Assembly: GCA_963732585.1 (NCBI GenBank)
Contig: CAVSZY010000007.1
Span: 62,001-126,000 of the forward strand
Length of the DNA: 64,000 nt
Source: WLMZ01 sp963732585
GTDB lineage: Bacteria; Actinomycetota; Acidimicrobiia; Acidimicrobiales; Ilumatobacteraceae
Reading direction: 5' to 3'
This document shows positions 50,767-58,709 of this stretch, one piece after another (the first letter of the stretch is position 1; every line of letters begins with the position of its first letter). A program made the position numbers and the translations under genes. The notes beneath the pieces are model-generated. The model saw nothing but the letters and a program-made list of their open reading frames with translations. It did no database searches and had not been told where the DNA came from.

Positions 50767-51975
50767 TCAGGCGTGTCGGCGCGAGGCGAAACGGGTGGCG
50801 GCGGTGGTCGCCGCCCGTTCAAACCCGTCGAGCACCGCGTCCCAGCGATAGTGCTGTTCGACATAGCGGCGGCCGTTGCTACCGAGGCGTGCCGCCAGAT
50901 CGGCGTCCGCAACGAGCATCGTCAGCGCAGCTTCGAACTCGGCGAAGCCGGCGTACGGCAGGGCCCCCTGGGAACGCATCGCCTGGCCACGCAGAACCTC
51001 GGAGTCGGCGTGCACGAGCGCCGGACGGCGCTGCACCCACGACTCGCAGAGCACGATCGAAAAGCTCTCAAATCGCGATGGCTGCATCAATGCCACCGAA
51101 CCGGCGAGCGCGGCGTGCTTGGTCGCCTCGTCGACGAAGCCGCTGTAGAGCACATCGGGATGCTCCGGAGTTTCGCCGATGCGTTCGCCGACGAAGACCA
51201 ACTTCAGCGGGCCAGGGTTGCGCTGCTTATAGGCGAGGAAGAATTCGAACAGCTCGCGTGAACCTTTGATGGCATCGATCCGCCCGACGTAGAGCACGTA
51301 GGGCGCGTCGCCGATGCCGATGAGCTGTCGGAACTGGTCGATCGAGCCAGGGGCGGCGAGATCGATGCCGATCCCGATCGTCTCGCCGACCGGCTCGAAT
51401 CCGAACCGTCTGCGCACGACATTGCGTTCCTCAGGTGTGAAGAACAGAAAGCCATCGGGCAGGCGGAACAACGAGTCGTACAGCCGCACGCGCAGCGGGG
51501 GCTCGTCGTGGGCCGTCGGCTGCAGGATCGTTGCCACTCGACCGGCGGCCGCAGGCAACCCGACCGTGGTGGTGGCGTAGAGGTAGGTCATGAACACGGC
51601 GAGGTCGTATTGCCCGGCATTGGCGGAGATCCAAGCGCTGAGGTCGGTGATGTCGGGACCCATCTGTTTCGCCCACGCCGATTGCACAAATGCCGGCGCC
51701 GGCTTGGGGCCATCGATCATCCATTGTTGATAGGGCCCGAAGATCTCGGGCGCACGCGGCGCACTGACCGGCAAGCGGTGCACCGTGACCCCATTGAGTT
51801 GCGAGGTTCCCGGCTCGAAGGCGTTGGCCCAATCGACGTAGCTGAGCGCGCACGAGGTGACGACATCGACCTCGTGGCCGCGCTCGACCAGCCGCTCGGC
51901 GAACATCCGCGCCGCCGCCTCCGAACCGCCGACGATGGTTTCGCCGTAGCGCTGCACCGCATAGAGGATCTTCAT
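50767..51975 (-). CDS. GT4 glycosyltransferase
   Basis: A 402-residue GT-B enzyme. It has MKILYAVQRYGETIVGGSEAAARMFAERL, VDVVTSCALSYVDW, VLYVGRIDAIKGSRELFEFF, VFVGERIGETPEHPDVLYSGFVDEATKHAALAGSVALMQPSRFESFSIVLCESW (E-x7-E) and a C-terminal helix RYVEQHYRWDAVLDGFERA. The donor and acceptor are unknown. It overlaps the upstream GT4 gene by four bases (ATGA). Confidence 0.88.
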   Translation of the reverse strand: MKILYAVQRYGETIVGGSEAAARMFAERLVERGHEVDVVTSCALSYVDWANAFEPGTSQLNGVTVHRLPVSAPRAPEIFGPYQQWMIDGPKPAPAFVQSAWAKQMGPDITDLSAWISANAGQYDLAVFMTYLYATTTVGLPAAAGRVATILQPTAHDEPPLRVRLYDSLFRLPDGFLFFTPEERNVVRRRFGFEPVGETIGIGIDLAAPGSIDQFRQLIGIGDAPYVLYVGRIDAIKGSRELFEFFLAYKQRNPGPLKLVFVGERIGETPEHPDVLYSGFVDEATKHAALAGSVALMQPSRFESFSIVLCESWVQRRPALVHADSEVLRGQAMRSQGALPYAGFAEFEAALTMLVADADLAARLGSNGRRYVEQHYRWDAVLDGFERAATTAATRFASRRHA

Positions 51976-53054
51976 CGCAGCACCTGGGCGGCGATGACCC
52001 GCTCGACGAAGGCCGCAGTATGGCCAGCCTCCTCGATCGCGCGCACTCGTTGGTAGCCGCGCGCTGTCAGGTGACGGCGCACCTGGTCGTCGCTATCGAC
52101 CGTGGTAATCGCTTCGGCAAACAACGCTGGGCCGCTGTTGGTCGGCAAGACAATCGCCGCGTCGCCAACCGTGTCGGCGACTGCGCCAGCATCACGGGCG
52201 ATGACTGGCACGCCAAAGGCCATGGCCTCCAGCGGAGGTATCGCCAGCCCCTCGTGCTGACTGGTGCTGACGAACATGGCCACGCGGCGGTACAACGTGG
52301 CCAGCGTCGCGTCGTCGACCGCGCCGCTAAACCAGATCCGTTGCACATTGAGCCGGCGGGCAAAGGCGTTGAGGGCAGCGTGGTAACCGGCGAGGCGAGG
52401 GTTGCCGACCAAGACCACCCCGAGTTGGCGGCGGTGCACCCATTGCACGAGATGCATTGCCGCGACCAGATCCTGCGTGCGTTTGTGCGGCAGGATCTGC
52501 GACACGGAGAGCACGAACCCGTGGGGGAACATGGTCTCGATTCGTGCGTCGAGCGTGAGGTTGGGGCTGCGCTCGGTCAGCGACGTCGGCCGTAGGCCAG
52601 CCGGGATGACGGCGATGTCGTGATATCCCATCGACGCGAGGTCGGCGGCGTTGAAGGCCGAATCGGCGACGGCGGCAATGACCTGTTCACGAATGAGACC
52701 GAGTTCGTGGCGCCCCCACTGCAAGCCCTGGGCGAAGGTCGGGTCATAGGTGACGAACAGTTCAGCAGGGGTGATGTTGTGATAGACGAGCACGATCCGC
52801 TCGCGGCGCGAGGTGAGAAAGCGGGTGATCTCCGGTGCCCCGTAGCTGGCGTGATAGACGATGATGTCGCCGCTGCGACCATGGTCGCTGAAGCGATCGA
52901 TGTGCACGACATCGTCGCAGCTCGGGTCGATGAAGTAGGCGTAGATCTCGCTTTCGCCGTGTTGGCGAAGTTGCGCGCGAATGGCTCTCGCCATTGAACT
53001 GATCGCGTCGCCGCGCCCGGCGCCGACGAGCACCTGGTGGATGCCGCGGGCCAC
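51972..53054 (-). CDS. GT4 glycosyltransferase
   Basis: A 360-residue GT4 enzyme. It has VLVGAGRGDAISSMARAI, VYHASYGAPEITRFL, LVYHNITPAELF, VLSVSQILPHKRTQDLVAAMHL, VVLVGNPRLAGYHAALNAFARRL and MFVSTSQHEGLAIPPLEAMAFGVPVIARDAGAV (E-x7-E). The N-terminal domain suits a transferase acting on a polyprenyl-linked intermediate. GTG at 53054, two bases after the small coiled-coil gene. It forms an operon with that gene and the next GT4. Confidence 0.88.
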   Translation of the reverse strand: MARGIHQVLVGAGRGDAISSMARAIRAQLRQHGESEIYAYFIDPSCDDVVHIDRFSDHGRSGDIIVYHASYGAPEITRFLTSRRERIVLVYHNITPAELFVTYDPTFAQGLQWGRHELGLIREQVIAAVADSAFNAADLASMGYHDIAVIPAGLRPTSLTERSPNLTLDARIETMFPHGFVLSVSQILPHKRTQDLVAAMHLVQWVHRRQLGVVLVGNPRLAGYHAALNAFARRLNVQRIWFSGAVDDATLATLYRRVAMFVSTSQHEGLAIPPLEAMAFGVPVIARDAGAVADTVGDAAIVLPTNSGPALFAEAITTVDSDDQVRRHLTARGYQRVRAIEEAGHTAAFVERVIAAQVLR

Positions 53055-53056
53055 GC

Positions 53057-53569
53057 CTATCGAGCCGCGCCGCGCTCGAGTTCAGCGACGCGTCGTTCCA
53101 GGTTGACCATCGCATCGGCGACATGATCGAGGATGGCTACGCGATCAAAGAGGGCGGCGACGACGTCGTTGAGTTGGCGCTCGTCGGCGGCCTTTTGGAC
53201 CTCGATGAGGTGGTGCACCTCATGTAGGGCGCGGGCGATATCGGTGCCGAGATTGCGCACTTGGTCGGCGAGTGGCGAGGTGTGGCGGCCGACGACTCGT
53301 CCCGCGGCGCGGTGCACGCTTGCCCCGCCCGGCACTTTTGAGCTGAGCGAGATATCGCCACCGAGGGCGCCGAGCGAATGCTCGACCGATTTCACTCGCC
53401 GGCCGAGTTCTGATGTGTTGAGCTCGCCACGATGCACAGCGGCCATGATCGTTTCGAACTCAGCTTCGAGCTGCGCTTCCAGTCCCGGCGGATAGCTGCC
53501 ATTGGCGCGTCGCTGAGCCACCTCGGCCTGCATCTGTTCGACGAGTTGCTCGATATCTACTGCATCCAC
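53057..53569 (-). CDS. Small helical/coiled-coil protein of the polysaccharide locus
   Basis: A 170-residue, mostly helical soluble protein. The N-terminal part (VDIEQLVEQMQAEVAQRRAN, then LEAQLEAEFETIMAAV) resembles the leader of some surface-glycan methyltransferases. A C-terminal coiled coil (HHLIEVQKAADERQLNDVVA, then MVNLERRVAELERG) follows. There is no catalytic motif. GTG at 53569 avoids the longer frame, which runs over the Wzt terminus. It is between the ABC ATPase and the GT4 pair, co-directional with both. Confidence 0.65.
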   Translation of the reverse strand: MDAVDIEQLVEQMQAEVAQRRANGSYPPGLEAQLEAEFETIMAAVHRGELNTSELGRRVKSVEHSLGALGGDISLSSKVPGGASVHRAAGRVVGRHTSPLADQVRNLGTDIARALHEVHHLIEVQKAADERQLNDVVAALFDRVAILDHVADAMVNLERRVAELERGAAR

Positions 53570-53657
53570 TCGGGCCCCATCGTTCGTGCTTGGTGAGCTC
53601 TGACGACGGTAGCAGGTCGCAGTCTCTGGGTCATTGGACCCAGAGACTGCGGGGAGA

Positions 53658-54860
53658 TCACAGCAGGTTCCACTGTGGCCGCATGGTGACCAATCCCTGA
53701 GTTTCATACGGCTTGCCGGACATCACATCGAAACGCAAGGCGAGATGGACGACGTCGTATTCATGCTGGCGATTGAAGTCGGTGATGCTGGTGTGCAGGT
53801 CGTAGGTGCCCGGCAGCAATGAAACATCGTCAAAGCGCACATCGACGTAACCGCTGTCGCTGAGGGCCTCCGGGATCAGACCGACATCACGGGTACACGG
53901 TGAGGTGACGACGGCTCCGCCGAGATGTTCGATTGTCACGCCGACAACTGGGCGAGGCACCGGCTGGTGGGCGCGGTAGTGCAATCGCAGCGTCATCGAG
54001 GCTCCGGTGCGAAATCGCTTGACCGGCGTGGGGTCGTCATCGAGGAGCATCTCGACCCGCTCGATCTGCACCTCACCGCTGCCACGCCTGACGCTGCCGT
54101 CGATGCTGCGGTCTCGGCCGCCGAGCATCATCTCGGTGTACGCCTCAACCAACTCCGACGGGTCGCCCTCACCCGTAATCACGCCATGAGTCAGCCAAAT
54201 CGCCCGGTCGCACATGTTTTTGACGCTGCCGAGGTCGTGGGTGACGAGCACGATCGTGCGTCCGTCATTGCGAAAGTCGACAAACTTCTCCATACAGCGT
54301 TGCTGGAAGGTGACGTCGCCGACAGCCAGGATTTCGTCGACAATCAGCAGCCGGGGATCGACGTTGATCGCCACAGCGAAGGCCAGCCGTACGTACATGC
54401 CGCTGGAATAGGTCTTGACCGGTGAATCGATGAAGTTCTCCAGACCGGAGAACTCGACGATCTCATCGAAGCGGGCGGCGATGTCCTTGCGGCCCATACC
54501 AAGGATCGCGGCGTTGAGGAACACGTTCTCGCGGCCCGACAGCTCGGGATGAAATCCTGCGCCAAGCTCCAATAACGCCGACATGCGTTTGTGCACCGTG
54601 ACCGAACCGCTGTTGGGCTGCAGGATCCCGGCCATGCACTTCAACAGCGTCGACTTGCCGGATCCGTTCTGACCGATGACACCGAACACTTCACCTTCGG
54701 TGACTTCGAAGGAGACATCACGCAGCGCCGTGAACTCGTTGAAGGTGTTGCGCCCACGGTTGGTCAGCAGCTGTTTGAGCGAGTTGGTCTTTTCGCTGTG
54801 CACGCGGAACGACTTGGTGACGTTGCGGACCTCGAGAGCGAGCTGCGAATTGGTCGCCAT
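53658..54860 (-). CDS. Polysaccharide ABC transporter ATPase (Wzt-like, with C-terminal domain)
   Basis: A 400-residue ATPase. The N-terminal nucleotide-binding domain has VFGVIGQNGSGKSTLLKCMAG, LLELGAGFHPELSGRENVFLNA, VKTYSSGMYVRLAFAVA (signature), LLIVDEILAVGD and VLVTHDLGSV. Residues from about 255 form a beta-rich Wzt-C-like domain (MTLRLHYRAHQPVPRPVVGVTIE, GTYDLHTSITDFNRQHEYD). In O-antigen systems this domain binds the modified chain end to license export. It is downstream of its permease by two bases. ATG at 54860 begins MATNSQLALEVRNV. Confidence 0.92.
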   Translation of the reverse strand: MATNSQLALEVRNVTKSFRVHSEKTNSLKQLLTNRGRNTFNEFTALRDVSFEVTEGEVFGVIGQNGSGKSTLLKCMAGILQPNSGSVTVHKRMSALLELGAGFHPELSGRENVFLNAAILGMGRKDIAARFDEIVEFSGLENFIDSPVKTYSSGMYVRLAFAVAINVDPRLLIVDEILAVGDVTFQQRCMEKFVDFRNDGRTIVLVTHDLGSVKNMCDRAIWLTHGVITGEGDPSELVEAYTEMMLGGRDRSIDGSVRRGSGEVQIERVEMLLDDDPTPVKRFRTGASMTLRLHYRAHQPVPRPVVGVTIEHLGGAVVTSPCTRDVGLIPEALSDSGYVDVRFDDVSLLPGTYDLHTSITDFNRQHEYDVVHLALRFDVMSGKPYETQGLVTMRPQWNLL

Positions 54861-54862
54861 GG

Positions 54863-55660
54863 CTACATCTCCTCCGCGAAGCGTGGCGACAAACGCCCGA
54901 AAATCCATGCTCCCAGAAAGAACATGCCAAAGGACAGCAACACCAGCTCCACGAGGCGTCCTGTGCCAGGCATACGCCCGTCGTACATGAGCTCGTGCGA
55001 CGCGGTGATGAAACTTCCGGTCGGGCCATAATTGGCGATGTTCTTGAGCACATCGAGCTCCAATGTGGCCGGGAAGTAGATCACCGGGGTGGCGTAGAAC
55101 AGGATCTGCGAGCCGATACTCCACAGGTAATTGACGTCGTGGTAAAAGACGTTGGCTGCCGACAATGCCAGTGCGACGCCAGCGGTGAACACCGCCAACA
55201 GCACCATCAGCAAGAACATCACGGGTAGCCAGGGCAAGACCATCTGGCCGGCGACGAGCAGGGCGACACACAGCAGGGCGAGCTCGATCATCAGCGTGAC
55301 GAACTGGGCGATGACCACCGAAAAGACGAGGTGCTCGTGTGGAAACTGGACCTTCTTGATCAGCCCCGCCCCTCCCTGAACATTGCCGATCGACACGCCG
55401 ACGGTGATCGAGAAAAAGTTGAACGGCAATAGGCCCGCCAAGAAGTACAGCGGAAAGCTCTTCAACCCGCTGGGGTCGCCGATCTGGGGCACCTGTTTGA
55501 AGATGTAGGTGAAGATGACCGAGAAGATCAACATCTGCGACAACGGGTTGAGCAAGCTCCACGCCCAACCGAGCACTGACTTCTTGTAGCGGGTGCGCAG
55601 CTCCTTCAACGACAGCAGATAGAGAAGGTTGCGGTGTGCAGCCGCCGTTCGCAAAGACAT
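54863..55660 (-). CDS. Polysaccharide ABC transporter permease (Wzm-like)
   Basis: A 265-residue ABC-2 permease with six hydrophobic segments. It has the family start LLYLLSLKELRTRYKKSVLGWAWSLLNPLSQMLIFSVIF, then LLPFNFFSITVGVSIGNVQGGAGLIKKVQFPHEHLVFSVV and YATPVIYFPATLEL. It pairs with the following ATPase to export lipid-linked glycan through the membrane. Start at 55660; it is divergent from gmd with a 125-bp promoter gap. Confidence 0.92.
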   Translation of the reverse strand: MSLRTAAAHRNLLYLLSLKELRTRYKKSVLGWAWSLLNPLSQMLIFSVIFTYIFKQVPQIGDPSGLKSFPLYFLAGLLPFNFFSITVGVSIGNVQGGAGLIKKVQFPHEHLVFSVVIAQFVTLMIELALLCVALLVAGQMVLPWLPVMFLLMVLLAVFTAGVALALSAANVFYHDVNYLWSIGSQILFYATPVIYFPATLELDVLKNIANYGPTGSFITASHELMYDGRMPGTGRLVELVLLSFGMFFLGAWIFGRLSPRFAEEM

Positions 55661-55784
55661 TGAGTCTGGATTCTACTGGCGCACGGGATGCGAAGACCGC
55701 GACGCTCGACGGCGACGTCAGATGACCGGCTCTGCCCGCCAGGCGTCACCAGTTCCCACTATCAGTGCAGATAGCATCGCTGGA

Positions 55785-56774
55785 ATGCCAAGCGCACTCA
55801 TTACCGGTATCACTGGGCAGGACGGTCGATTCCTCGCCGAATTGCTCCACGAGAAGGGGTATAAGGTCTACGGCTTGCTCAAGGGGCAGAATAACCCGAA
55901 GAGCACGCTGATTCGCGATGAGCTGCCCTTCGTCGAACTGGTGCAGGGCGACCTGTGCGACCTGCCGAGCCTGATTCACGCCGTCGAGTCGACGCAGCCG
56001 AACGAGGTCTACAACCTCGGGGCGATCTCGTTCGTGGCGATGAGCTTCAACCAGGCCGAGTTGACCGCCAACGTCACCGGGCTCGGCGTGATGCGCATGC
56101 TGGAGGCGATCCGTAACGTCGGCGGCAGCCAGAACAACCCGATCAAGTTTTACCAAGCCAGCTCCTCGGAGATGTTCGGCAAGGTCCGCGAGACACCGCA
56201 GACCGAAATGACGCCGTTCCATCCGCGCAGCCCATATGGCTGCGCCAAGGTCTTCGGCCACGACATCACCGTCAACTACCGCGAGAGCTACAACCTGTTC
56301 GCCTGCTCGGGCATCTTGTTCAACCACGAAAGCGAGCGTCGCGGCCTGGAATTCGTGACCCGCAAGATCACCAACGCCGTGGCCCGCATCAAGCTGGGTC
56401 TGCAGAGCGAACTGGTGTTGGGCGATCTCGAACCACGCCGCGACTGGGGTTACGCCGGCGACTACGTCAAGGCGATGTGGCTGATGCTGCAACAGCCCGA
56501 ACCAGAGGACTACGTCGTGGCCACTGGCGAGACGTATCAGGTCAAGGAATTCGTTCGCCTGGCCTTCGAAGCGGCGGGTATCGACAACTGGCAGGACTAC
56601 GTCCGTCAGGATCCGAAGTTCTTGCGTCCAGCGGAAGTCGATCTTCTGGTCGGCGACTCCACCAAGGCGCACACCAAGTTGGGCTGGAAGCGAGAGGTCT
56701 CGTTCCCCGAACTGGTCAACCGCATGGTGGCTAACGACCTGAAGGTCGAAGCCGCGGCGATGGACAGGGCGTAA
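55785..56774 (+). CDS. gmd: GDP-mannose 4,6-dehydratase
   Basis: An SDR enzyme making GDP-4-keto-6-deoxymannose, the precursor of GDP-fucose, GDP-rhamnose and related sugars. It has ALITGITGQDGRFLAELLHEKGYKVYG, YNLGAISFVAMSFNQAELTANV, FYQASSSEMFGKVRETPQTEMTPFHPRSPYGCAKVFGHDI (YxxxK), GILFNHESERRGLEFVTRKI, LEPRRDWGYAGDYV and LRPAEVDLLVGDSTKAHTKLGW. ATG 55785 is chosen; earlier starts only add non-conserved residues. No reductase or epimerase that would finish the sugar is present in the window. Confidence 0.93.
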   Translation: MPSALITGITGQDGRFLAELLHEKGYKVYGLLKGQNNPKSTLIRDELPFVELVQGDLCDLPSLIHAVESTQPNEVYNLGAISFVAMSFNQAELTANVTGLGVMRMLEAIRNVGGSQNNPIKFYQASSSEMFGKVRETPQTEMTPFHPRSPYGCAKVFGHDITVNYRESYNLFACSGILFNHESERRGLEFVTRKITNAVARIKLGLQSELVLGDLEPRRDWGYAGDYVKAMWLMLQQPEPEDYVVATGETYQVKEFVRLAFEAAGIDNWQDYVRQDPKFLRPAEVDLLVGDSTKAHTKLGWKREVSFPELVNRMVANDLKVEAAAMDRA

Positions 56775-56779
56775 TTCCG

Positions 56780-57103
56780 ATGGCTGTCGACCAGACATCT
56801 GGTTCGCTCGACGCGGAACTGGAATCGCTGCGAGCTGAGGTGCGCCACCTCCGCGAGCTGGTCGGTCCAAGCGAGGAGTCGTACGCCAAGTTGCGCCTCG
56901 ACGTCCTCGGCGCTCGCGACGCAGCGATCGGTGCCGAGTTGGAGGCTGGGCGGATCAAGGGCCGTGTGCTCGCCCTGGAAGCGGAAGTGACGCGTTTGCA
57001 GCGCGATCAGACTTGGTTCCGTGAGCGAGTTGTGATGCAGATCAAGGGAGTGCGTCACAAGTCGCCGACCCTTGGCAAGGTCATCACCCGCCTCAGCCGG
57101 TGA
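56780..57103 (+). CDS. Short coiled-coil protein between gmd and GT2
   Basis: A 107-residue, highly charged helical protein. Heptads are visible in LDAELESLRAEVRHLRELVG and RVLALEAEVTRLQRDQTWF, with a basic C-terminus (QIKGVRHKSPTLGKVITRLSR). No membrane segment or enzyme motif is seen. Five bases after gmd and seven before the GT2 start, so it belongs to this operon. It resembles in style the coiled coils at 49573, 53057 and 60983. A scaffold or chain-length role is inferred. Confidence 0.6.
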   Translation: MAVDQTSGSLDAELESLRAEVRHLRELVGPSEESYAKLRLDVLGARDAAIGAELEAGRIKGRVLALEAEVTRLQRDQTWFRERVVMQIKGVRHKSPTLGKVITRLSR

Positions 57104-57110
57104 GTTGTCG

Positions 57111-58706
57111 ATGAGCCCCCGATTCTCGATCGTCACTCCCGTCTATGATCCGCCTGCCGATGTCCTGCAGGAGATGATCGACAGCATTCGTCAGCAATCG
57201 TTCGCCGATTGGGAACTGCTGTTGATCGATGATTGTTCGCCGGGCGCTCACGTGTTGCCGATTCTGCGCCAGGCTGCGGCGTCGGACGCCCGAATCAAGG
57301 TCATCGTCCGCGAGCGCAACGGCGGCATCGTCGCTGCATCGAACGACGGCCTGGCGACAGCTACTGGCGAATTTGTCGGCCTGGTCGACCATGACGACAC
57401 GATCGAGTGGCGGGCGCTCGAGGTGATCGACGAGTTCGCCAAGCAGTTCCCAGACATGGACTACAGCTACAGCGACGAAGATCAGATCACCCCTGATGGT
57501 CGCTATGTCCACCCGTTTTACAAGCCGGATTGGTCGCCAGAACGACTACGAAGCCAGAACTACTGCAGCCACTTCTCGGTGTTTCGCAAGACGCTGCTCG
57601 ACGAGATCGGCGGCTTCCGCCAAGGATTCGACGGATCGCAAGATCACGACCTCACGTTGCGGGCCACCGAGAAAGCGCGCCGTGTCGTGCACATCCCTTG
57701 GGTGTTGTATCACTGGCGACAGCTGGCAACGTCGGTGGCCGGCGACCCCAACGCCAAACCATACGCCTATGAGGCTGGTCGCAAGGCGGTGCAAGAGCAC
57801 TGTGATCGAGTGGGCATCAAGGCCACCGTCGAGCTCAGCACACCGCTCGGCACCTACCGTGTTCGTCGAGCAATCGAGGGCGACCCGCTGATCAGTGTGA
57901 TCATCCCGACGTGCGGCTCGATCGGGCGTCCGTGGGGCGTGGAACGCTGCTATGCCGTCGGAGCAATCGAATCGGTACGGGCACACACCAGTCGTCGGGT
58001 CGAATTCGTGCTGGTCGTTGATGATTGGACCGACCCTGCGCGGGTCGCAGCGATGAAACGGGCGGCGGGCGATTGCCCGGTCAAGGTCGTGTGGTTCACC
58101 GAGGAGTTCAACTTCAGTGCCAAGGTCAACCTCGGTGCCGTGCACGCCAGCGGCGACCTGTTGCTGTTCCTCAACGATGACATCGAAGTGATCACCGATG
58201 AGTTCCTCGATCCGCTGATTCCGCTGGCGCTCGAACCAGGTGTGGGTGCGGTCGGCTGCAAACTGTTCTTCGCCGATGGGCGACTGCAACACGCCGGTCA
58301 CGTCTACAACGGAAACCCATTCCACATCTTCTTCCGCTGGTCTGGCGACGAGTTGGGGATCGCCGCGCTGCTCTGCGTCGAGCGTGAGGCCATCGGCGTC
58401 ACGGCGGCGTGCATGATGATCACCCCCGAGCACTTCGAGCAGGTCGGCGGGTTTTCGACGTTGTTCCCGGCCAACTTCAACGATGTCGATTTCAATCTCA
58501 AGTTGAACCACATCGGCCTGCGTCAGATCTGGACGCCGTGGAGCGAGTTGTATCACTTCGAGTCGGCGTCACGGAACCCAACGGTGACCGACGAAGAGCA
58601 TGAGATGCTGCGCATCCGCTGGAACGAGCGCCTGATCGGCGACCCGTACTACAACCACAACCTTGCACCGCACCGCGACGATTGGGTCGAGAAGGGTCTG
58701 CGCTAG
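57111..58706 (+). CDS. GT2 glycosyltransferase with two GT-A domains
   Basis: A 531-residue protein. The first GT-A domain has FSIVTPVYDPPADVLQEMIDSI, LLLIDDCSPGA, ERNGGIVAASNDGLATATGEFVGLVDHDDTIE (DxD), FDGSQDHDLTLRATEKA and VVHIPWVLYHWR. A second domain begins near residue 265, with ISVIIPTCGSIGRPWGVERC, FVLVVDDWTDPA and LLLFLNDDIEVITDEFLDPL. It later has ACMMITPEHFEQVGGF and NDVDFNLKLNHIG. Such tandem transferases can build disaccharide repeats. ATG at 57111. Confidence 0.9.
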   Translation: MSPRFSIVTPVYDPPADVLQEMIDSIRQQSFADWELLLIDDCSPGAHVLPILRQAAASDARIKVIVRERNGGIVAASNDGLATATGEFVGLVDHDDTIEWRALEVIDEFAKQFPDMDYSYSDEDQITPDGRYVHPFYKPDWSPERLRSQNYCSHFSVFRKTLLDEIGGFRQGFDGSQDHDLTLRATEKARRVVHIPWVLYHWRQLATSVAGDPNAKPYAYEAGRKAVQEHCDRVGIKATVELSTPLGTYRVRRAIEGDPLISVIIPTCGSIGRPWGVERCYAVGAIESVRAHTSRRVEFVLVVDDWTDPARVAAMKRAAGDCPVKVVWFTEEFNFSAKVNLGAVHASGDLLLFLNDDIEVITDEFLDPLIPLALEPGVGAVGCKLFFADGRLQHAGHVYNGNPFHIFFRWSGDELGIAALLCVEREAIGVTAACMMITPEHFEQVGGFSTLFPANFNDVDFNLKLNHIGLRQIWTPWSELYHFESASRNPTVTDEEHEMLRIRWNERLIGDPYYNHNLAPHRDDWVEKGLR

Positions 58707-58709
58707 GCC

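Noticed and set aside
53658..55568. A 636-codon minus frame covering wzt and part of wzm
   Set aside because: The ATPase starts cleanly at 54860; the extra N-terminal part is a shadow of the permease.
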